This document shows positions 5,089-7,983 of a stretch of 7,983 nt of DNA, piece after piece; within the stretch, counting starts at the first letter, position 1, and every line of letters starts with the position of its first letter. The translations under genes and the position numbers were made by a program. The notes beneath the pieces were generated by a model that was not told where the DNA came from, searched no databases, and saw nothing but the letters and a program-made list of their open reading frames with translations. The stretch is from Planctomycetota bacterium (lineage in GTDB: Bacteria > Planctomycetota > Phycisphaerae > UBA1845): positions 1 through 7,983 of the forward strand of contig JADFIX010000134.1 of NCBI GenBank assembly GCA_022566435.1, read 5' to 3'.

Positions 5089-6894
5089 TTAATGGAAGGT
5101 CTCGACGATCGCGAGTAGGCGATTCACGGTCGTGTGCGCTCGACGGACGAGCTGCATGACCTCTCGGTCTTGCTTGTCCCGGCCGAGCGGTACGGAACCC
5201 AGCCGCGCGACCTGTTCCCCTAGCTCACTTTCCGATTGGTAGAAGTGAATGTAGGGTGACACGACGGCCAAGGCGGGGAAATCGCGATCCAACTGCTCAC
5301 GCCGCATGCGCCAGACCACTGGTCTTCCCATGGCCAAGGCGTCGAGCGCCGTCTGTACGGCGGCCATTCCCGTTGTCGGCAGGACAACGACGCGGGTGCC
5401 GGTCAACAGCTTGTGCCGGGCGCGTCCGCGCGGAATCGGACCGGCGTATCGATCCTCGAGATGCTCTTCGTCTTGCCAGTTGATCCCCCAAACGCGGAAC
5501 CGATGGTCCGATTCACGCAGGGTGTCGACGGAGGCGCGGGCAAGAGCGGCGGGCATAATGCGCGATCGCAGCCATTCGACGAACTGGGAACGGATTTCTC
5601 GATCCTGTAACGCCACGCCGCAGCGCTTTTGTGCCATCTCAGCGAGCTCTTCGAGGGCGGCATCGTCATACCCACCCACGCGCTCGTCGGCTACTTCGCG
5701 CAATGCACTCCAGAGCGTCAGGTGGCTCGCAAGGGTGAGGCCGGCGGCCTCCGGCGTATCGTTTGGCAGATCAGCGATGACCGCCACCGACGTGTCAACT
5801 TCCTGACTCTCTTCGGTAAAGGGATCATCGCCGCCGCTGCACGTCGGGTCCGCAGCGGGTTCGCACAACGTGATGTCCTCTCGATCGAGACCTGCGACGA
5901 TGAGTGCCTCGAGGATGGATTGCGATCCGGCAAAGAAGCGACAGTCGCCGGCGCTCCCGGCCGATTCGAGGCTGCCAGTGCAAGCTTCGTCCAATATCCA
6001 CGATGCGATTCCTATGTCATTCGGGAGGATACCCCGAAGGCGTCCCGCATCGCTGTTGACAAAGAGTGCGAAGTCGGCGTTCGACCGGCGAATGGCCTCC
6101 AATCGGGCGGTGACGTGACCGCGGTCCGGCGCATCCGGTATACAAATGGCGTGCGGCCAATCAAGCGTCAATAACGCTCGGCCGATGCGGTCGGCGTGGT
6201 GAAGCGTTTCCGGGCTCGTATCGACGCTAAGCACGGCGACGCTCGGATTGTCGGAATCCGGACGTGGCGTTCGGGCACGAAGGGCGTCACCGGCTTGCTT
6301 GATTTTCGCGTCGTGAACCGCATCGATGACGCCGGTGGCTCGGTCGAGCAGTTGTTGGCATTCGGTGATGTCGGCGGCCGTCCAATCCGGCGCGGGCACG
6401 AGCTGGGTCGGTTTATCGAAGCCGCCATGCGCGTCGTAGAATGCACGGAGGCTCGCGAGCACGTCGTCACCGTGAAGAAACACGATGCGACGGCCGGCGA
6501 TGACGGCGACATAGTCGTGAAGATGCAGGGCGAGCTTGATCGCCAACAGCGACGGCTCGGCCACGAACACTGCGGCGAATATCGGTAGTCGCTCGCTGAG
6601 GACCAACGGTTCCAGCCCGGTGTGAATGCCGGGCACAAAGACGTGCCCCCCGTCGCTCTTGAACCCGGCGAGCCAGGCCGGCGCGCTGATCGTCGGCATG
6701 GATGACCGGCCGAACCAGACGCTACGGCCGTTGTCACCGCGAAGTCTGTACGTCTCGCTGCCGTCGCGGCCTTTGGCGATCGTCACGTCGTCGGGGATCG
6801 GCTCGGCACGGAGGAGGTCCGCCAATTCCGGCTGAAAGCAGGACATTGCCTCGATATTCAAGTCAAAGCGCCGTTTGAGCGAAGCCGTCAACAA
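5089..6894 (-). CDS. Predicted two-part glycosyltransferase: MAF-like N-terminal region, CgeB-like C-terminal region
   Basis: A 601-residue soluble protein, probably modifying a surface protein or polysaccharide. The N-terminal part (about 6-190) resembles the non-catalytic Rossmann-like region of motility-associated (MAF/DUF115) proteins: an RRFDLNIEAM...QPELADLL opening, FVPGIHTGLEPLVLSERLP (86-104), an EP pair (113-114) and RRIVFLHGDD (135-144). The middle part (218-345) resembles CgeB-type proteins: VAVLSVDTSP, NADFALFVNSDAGRLRGILP (272-291), ASWILDEAC (297-305). The end has HRFRVWGINW (464-473), YAGPIP (483-488), a GTRVVVLPTTGMAAVQTALD run (499-518) and ALAMGRPVVW (519-528), where CgeB-like enzymes bind donor sugar. 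Tandem TTG codons at 6892-6894 and 6889-6891 are the possible starts, with AGGAG at 6900-6904. TAA is at 5089-5091. The assignment rests on motif resemblance; CgeB-like proteins usually keep more His/Asn-rich donor motifs, so divergence or loss of activity is possible. Confidence 0.55.
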   Translation of the reverse strand: MLTASLKRRFDLNIEAMSCFQPELADLLRAEPIPDDVTIAKGRDGSETYRLRGDNGRSVWFGRSSMPTISAPAWLAGFKSDGGHVFVPGIHTGLEPLVLSERLPIFAAVFVAEPSLLAIKLALHLHDYVAVIAGRRIVFLHGDDVLASLRAFYDAHGGFDKPTQLVPAPDWTAADITECQQLLDRATGVIDAVHDAKIKQAGDALRARTPRPDSDNPSVAVLSVDTSPETLHHADRIGRALLTLDWPHAICIPDAPDRGHVTARLEAIRRSNADFALFVNSDAGRLRGILPNDIGIASWILDEACTGSLESAGSAGDCRFFAGSQSILEALIVAGLDREDITLCEPAADPTCSGGDDPFTEESQEVDTSVAVIADLPNDTPEAAGLTLASHLTLWSALREVADERVGGYDDAALEELAEMAQKRCGVALQDREIRSQFVEWLRSRIMPAALARASVDTLRESDHRFRVWGINWQDEEHLEDRYAGPIPRGRARHKLLTGTRVVVLPTTGMAAVQTALDALAMGRPVVWRMRREQLDRDFPALAVVSPYIHFYQSESELGEQVARLGSVPLGRDKQDREVMQLVRRAHTTVNRLLAIVETFH

Positions 6895-6899
6895 TCTGT

Positions 6900-6904
6900 C
6901 TCCT
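6900..6904 (-). promoter_or_regulatory. Ribosome-binding site deciding a TTG start
   Basis: AGGAG on the - strand lies 5 nt before the first TTG (6894) and 8 nt before the second (6891). The second spacing is nearer the optimum, so the protein may be 600 residues. No ATG or GTG fits as well. Confidence 0.6.
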
Positions 6905-6988
6905 GCTGGACAAACGAATCGAGTTCATCACTCGACTCACAACGGGAGTCTATTCGGCATGACCGCCCTCGTAAACGGATGGGTGGCA

Positions 6989-7004
6989 CACGTCTTCAGA
7001 CGTG
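6989..7004. repeat. Perfect hairpin, 7-bp stem and 2-nt loop
   Basis: cacgtct, tc, agacgtg. It sits in the string gggtggcacacgtcttcaga (6981-7000). From memory, such 'GGGTGGCACACGTCTTCAGACGTG' strings are frequent dispersed repeats in planctomycete DNA. Confidence 0.7.
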
Positions 7005-7010
7005 GGGGAC

Positions 7011-7042
7011 GCGATTATGTCACACGACAAAGGAATAATCGC
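7011..7042. repeat. Inverted repeat with 8-bp arms
   Basis: gcgattat (7011-7018) pairs with ataatcgc (7035-7042) across a 16-nt loop. Its right arm overlaps the start of the next repeat copy at 7037, so the two structures compete for pairing. Confidence 0.65.
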
Positions 7043-7071
7043 GAACCCACCTCGTAAGGAACGAGATGGGC
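7037..7071. repeat. Direct repeat copy 1 (degraded hairpin)
   Basis: These 35 bases match 7724-7758 with one difference (a7066 versus g7753). The inner stem cccacctcgt (7046-7055), loop aagga, acgagatggg (7061-7070) is kept with one A-C mismatch. The outer right arm seen in copy 2 is absent, since the sequence diverges after 7071. Confidence 0.85.
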
Positions 7072-7366
7072 CACACGGGGCCACCCGTCCCGGCTTTGCC
7101 CGCCCGCTGACACTCCGTGCGCCCGTCATAGTTGCGGCGGGTGGAACCGGTGGAACCCGCCCTACCCGGCTGATCCGCGACATCACACCCCTCGGTTGAA
7201 GCGCCACTTTCACATGGGTTTGTTTTGAAAAAGAAGTTTTCGGGGTCGGTGTCACGCATGCGGCACTTTAGGAATGGGTCGTTAGGCGTAAGGTGAAAGC
7301 GGTACACGCGGCGGAAACGGTGGCTGGGTGTCGGTTGCGGCGGTGCGCTTTTACGCCCCGTACGTC

Positions 7367-7429
7367 CGGCGGCGAGGCACTTTCGTACGGCGATAACGCG
7401 CTTTCGTGCGGCGGCGAGGTGCTGATTGT
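7367..7429. repeat. Degenerate 21-bp tandem repeat, about three units
   Basis: Units start at 7367, 7388 and 7409, each with cggcg near the start; the first two also share a ctttcgt block. A looser fourth unit may precede them near 7338. The 21-bp period equals seven codons, and on the - strand it reads as an alternating Ala/Arg-rich peptide, so a decayed coding repeat is possible. No gene is called. Confidence 0.55.
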
Positions 7430-7558
7430 CTTTGTCGGCTCTTGGCATTTTCAGACTCTCGGAGAACAACTTGCGAGGTGATCGCTCGCTCCGCAGGCTG
7501 GAGGCGCGCGCGATTCTGCGGAATTGACACGATGGGAAGGTTGACCGTCGGCCGGCGT

Positions 7559-7574
7559 TTCCGATGAATCGGAA
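7559..7574. repeat. 16-bp near-perfect palindrome
   Basis: ttccgat (7559-7565), ga, atcggaa (7568-7574). The length and symmetry suit a dimeric regulator site, but no gene starts nearby, so this is only a structural observation. Confidence 0.5.
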
Positions 7575-7594
7575 GGGACCAACTCGATGATGAT

Positions 7595-7629
7595 GGGTGG
7601 TCCAACCCCGCGCGCCGGGGTGGGTGGTC
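7595..7629. repeat. GC hairpin flanked by 8-bp direct repeats
   Basis: gggtggtc occurs at 7595-7602 and 7622-7629. Between the copies ccccg (7606-7610) and cgggg (7616-7620) form a stem with a 5-nt loop, extended by one A-T pair (7605/7621). Direct repeats around a palindrome resemble a small target-site duplication around an inserted element, but the case is weak. Confidence 0.45.
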
Positions 7630-7723
7630 GATTCGTCGGTTGGTTTATTGTAGAGACTGTGAGACGATGTCGAATCGATCGAGACCCCAAGCTAAGAAAT
7701 CGGGGCTAGGCGTCGGAAGGCAG

Positions 7724-7766
7724 AATCGCGAACCCACCTCGTAAGGAACGAGGTGGGCTCGCGATT
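7724..7766. repeat. Intact long hairpin, direct repeat copy 2
   Basis: Arms 7724-7742 and 7748-7766 (19 bp each, one mismatch, left a7732 facing c7758) enclose the 5-nt loop aagga. The first 35 bases repeat those at 7037-7071. There is no T-tract, so intrinsic termination is not indicated. It looks like a dispersed intergenic palindrome. Confidence 0.85.
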
Positions 7767-7840
7767 TGCACGCCGCAATCGGCAACCCGCCCCGGCCAAC
7801 GCGTGTACCTCACTGCAGTCTATCGGACAAGGGGTCCGTC

Positions 7841-7900
7841 CCCCACCCTTCGCGAAAGGCGAAGGATGGGGCACCCGCGCGAAGGATGGGGCACCCGCGC
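7841..7900. repeat. Hairpin whose right arm lies in a perfect 20-bp tandem duplication
   Basis: The stem pairs 7841-7853 with 7859-7871 (one C-A mismatch, at 7846/7866) around the loop gaaag. The right arm runs into gaaggatggggcacccgcgc, present twice with no differences at 7861-7880 and 7881-7900. The second copy offers an alternative partner for the left arm. Confidence 0.85.
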
Positions 7901-7918
7901 TTTTCCCCTCCGTGGCAA

Positions 7919-7937
7919 GGGTAAGCGGAGCTTACCC
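7919..7937. repeat. Perfect hairpin, 8-bp stem and 3-nt loop
   Basis: gggtaagc (7919-7926), gga, gcttaccc (7930-7937). If the - strand frame at the right edge is a gene, its TAA (7932-7934) lies in this stem, so the hairpin would start inside the gene and run directly past its stop. Confidence 0.75.
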
Positions 7938-7983
7938 GTGGGCTTCGGTGGCGGCTTTGATTAGTTGGCCCAACATGTCGCGG
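7932..7983 (-). CDS. Possible C-terminus of a protein entering from the right edge
   Basis: Reading leftward from the edge, the - strand gives RDMLGQLIKAATEAHG then TAA at 7932-7934. Sixteen residues look like an amphipathic C-terminal helix with ordinary codon use, unlike the repeat DNA beside it. No family can be named from so little. If real, it lies more than 1 kb upstream of the large glycosyltransferase on the same strand. Confidence 0.35.
   Translation of the reverse strand, partial: RDMLGQLIKAATEAHG

Larger units (their letters stand above)
6895..7931. other. 1-kb gene-free region rich in hairpins and repeats
   Basis: No open frame here looks like a protein. Those present are rich in Arg, Pro and Ser, lack family motifs, and cross the repeats listed separately (6989-7071, 7367-7429, 7559-7574, 7595-7629, 7724-7766, 7841-7900, 7919-7937). 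A promoter for the large glycosyltransferase gene should lie just right of 6905, but no clear -35/-10 pair is visible. Two stretches, about 7072-7330 and 7430-7555, show no strong structure. The region may be an accumulation site for dispersed repeats, a decayed gene remnant, or contain an RNA I cannot recognise. Confidence 0.6.

Noticed and set aside
7020..7469. A 149-codon open frame on the - strand
   Set aside because: Its second half is composed of repeat DNA (the hairpins at 6989-7071), it has no family motif, and no convincing ribosome-binding site. A decayed gene under its first third cannot be excluded.
7841..7904. Intrinsic terminator ending in tttt at 7901-7904
   Set aside because: The T-run is only four bases and lies 29 bases beyond the hairpin; no gene ends on this strand nearby.
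6895..7983. Insertion sequence or tRNA/rRNA gene in the gene-poor right end
   Set aside because: No transposase fragment, no terminal inverted repeats bounding a unit, and no cloverleaf or rRNA-like sequence recognised.

Overview
The window looks like a chromosomal piece from a GC-rich Gram-negative bacterium, most likely an environmental member of the Planctomycetota or the wider PVC group. This rests on a heptosyltransferase (implying an LPS-type envelope), a DUF2062 membrane protein, a large two-part glycosyltransferase-like protein, and many palindromic intergenic repeats of a style I remember from planctomycete genomes. The lineage is inferred from gene style, not from a marker gene.

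Layout. At the left edge is the 3' part of a clpP gene on the + strand (1-468), followed by a gap with a large nested inverted repeat and a small unrecognised + strand gene (757-1023). Everything confidently coding after that is on the - strand. In transcription order (right to left) these are: a 601-residue predicted glycosyltransferase (6894-5089), a DUF554 membrane protein (5028-4243), a Bpt/Ate-type aminoacyl-tRNA--protein transferase (3945-3202), a GT9 heptosyltransferase (3192-2098) and a DUF2062 membrane protein (1819-1133). The glycosyltransferase/DUF554 pair (60 bp gap) and the transferase/heptosyltransferase pair (9 bp gap) look co-transcribed. The last 1.1 kb (6895-7983) has no convincing gene except perhaps the C-terminus of a - strand gene at the right edge. 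It is packed with hairpins, direct repeats and tandem duplications.

How they may work together. The heptosyltransferase and the large glycosyltransferase point to surface polysaccharide or glycoprotein synthesis. Bpt/Ate enzymes add an amino acid to protein N-termini to make N-degrons, which the ClpS-ClpA(C)-ClpP machinery destroys, so Bpt and ClpP may belong to one pathway although they are not in one operon. The visible ClpP has Asn where the third catalytic triad residue is normally Asp.

The most striking theme is the intergenic DNA. Most sizeable gaps carry a different palindromic or tandem repeat. I see no sign of a defence island, CRISPR array, prophage or complete insertion sequence, and no coherent new multi-gene system.
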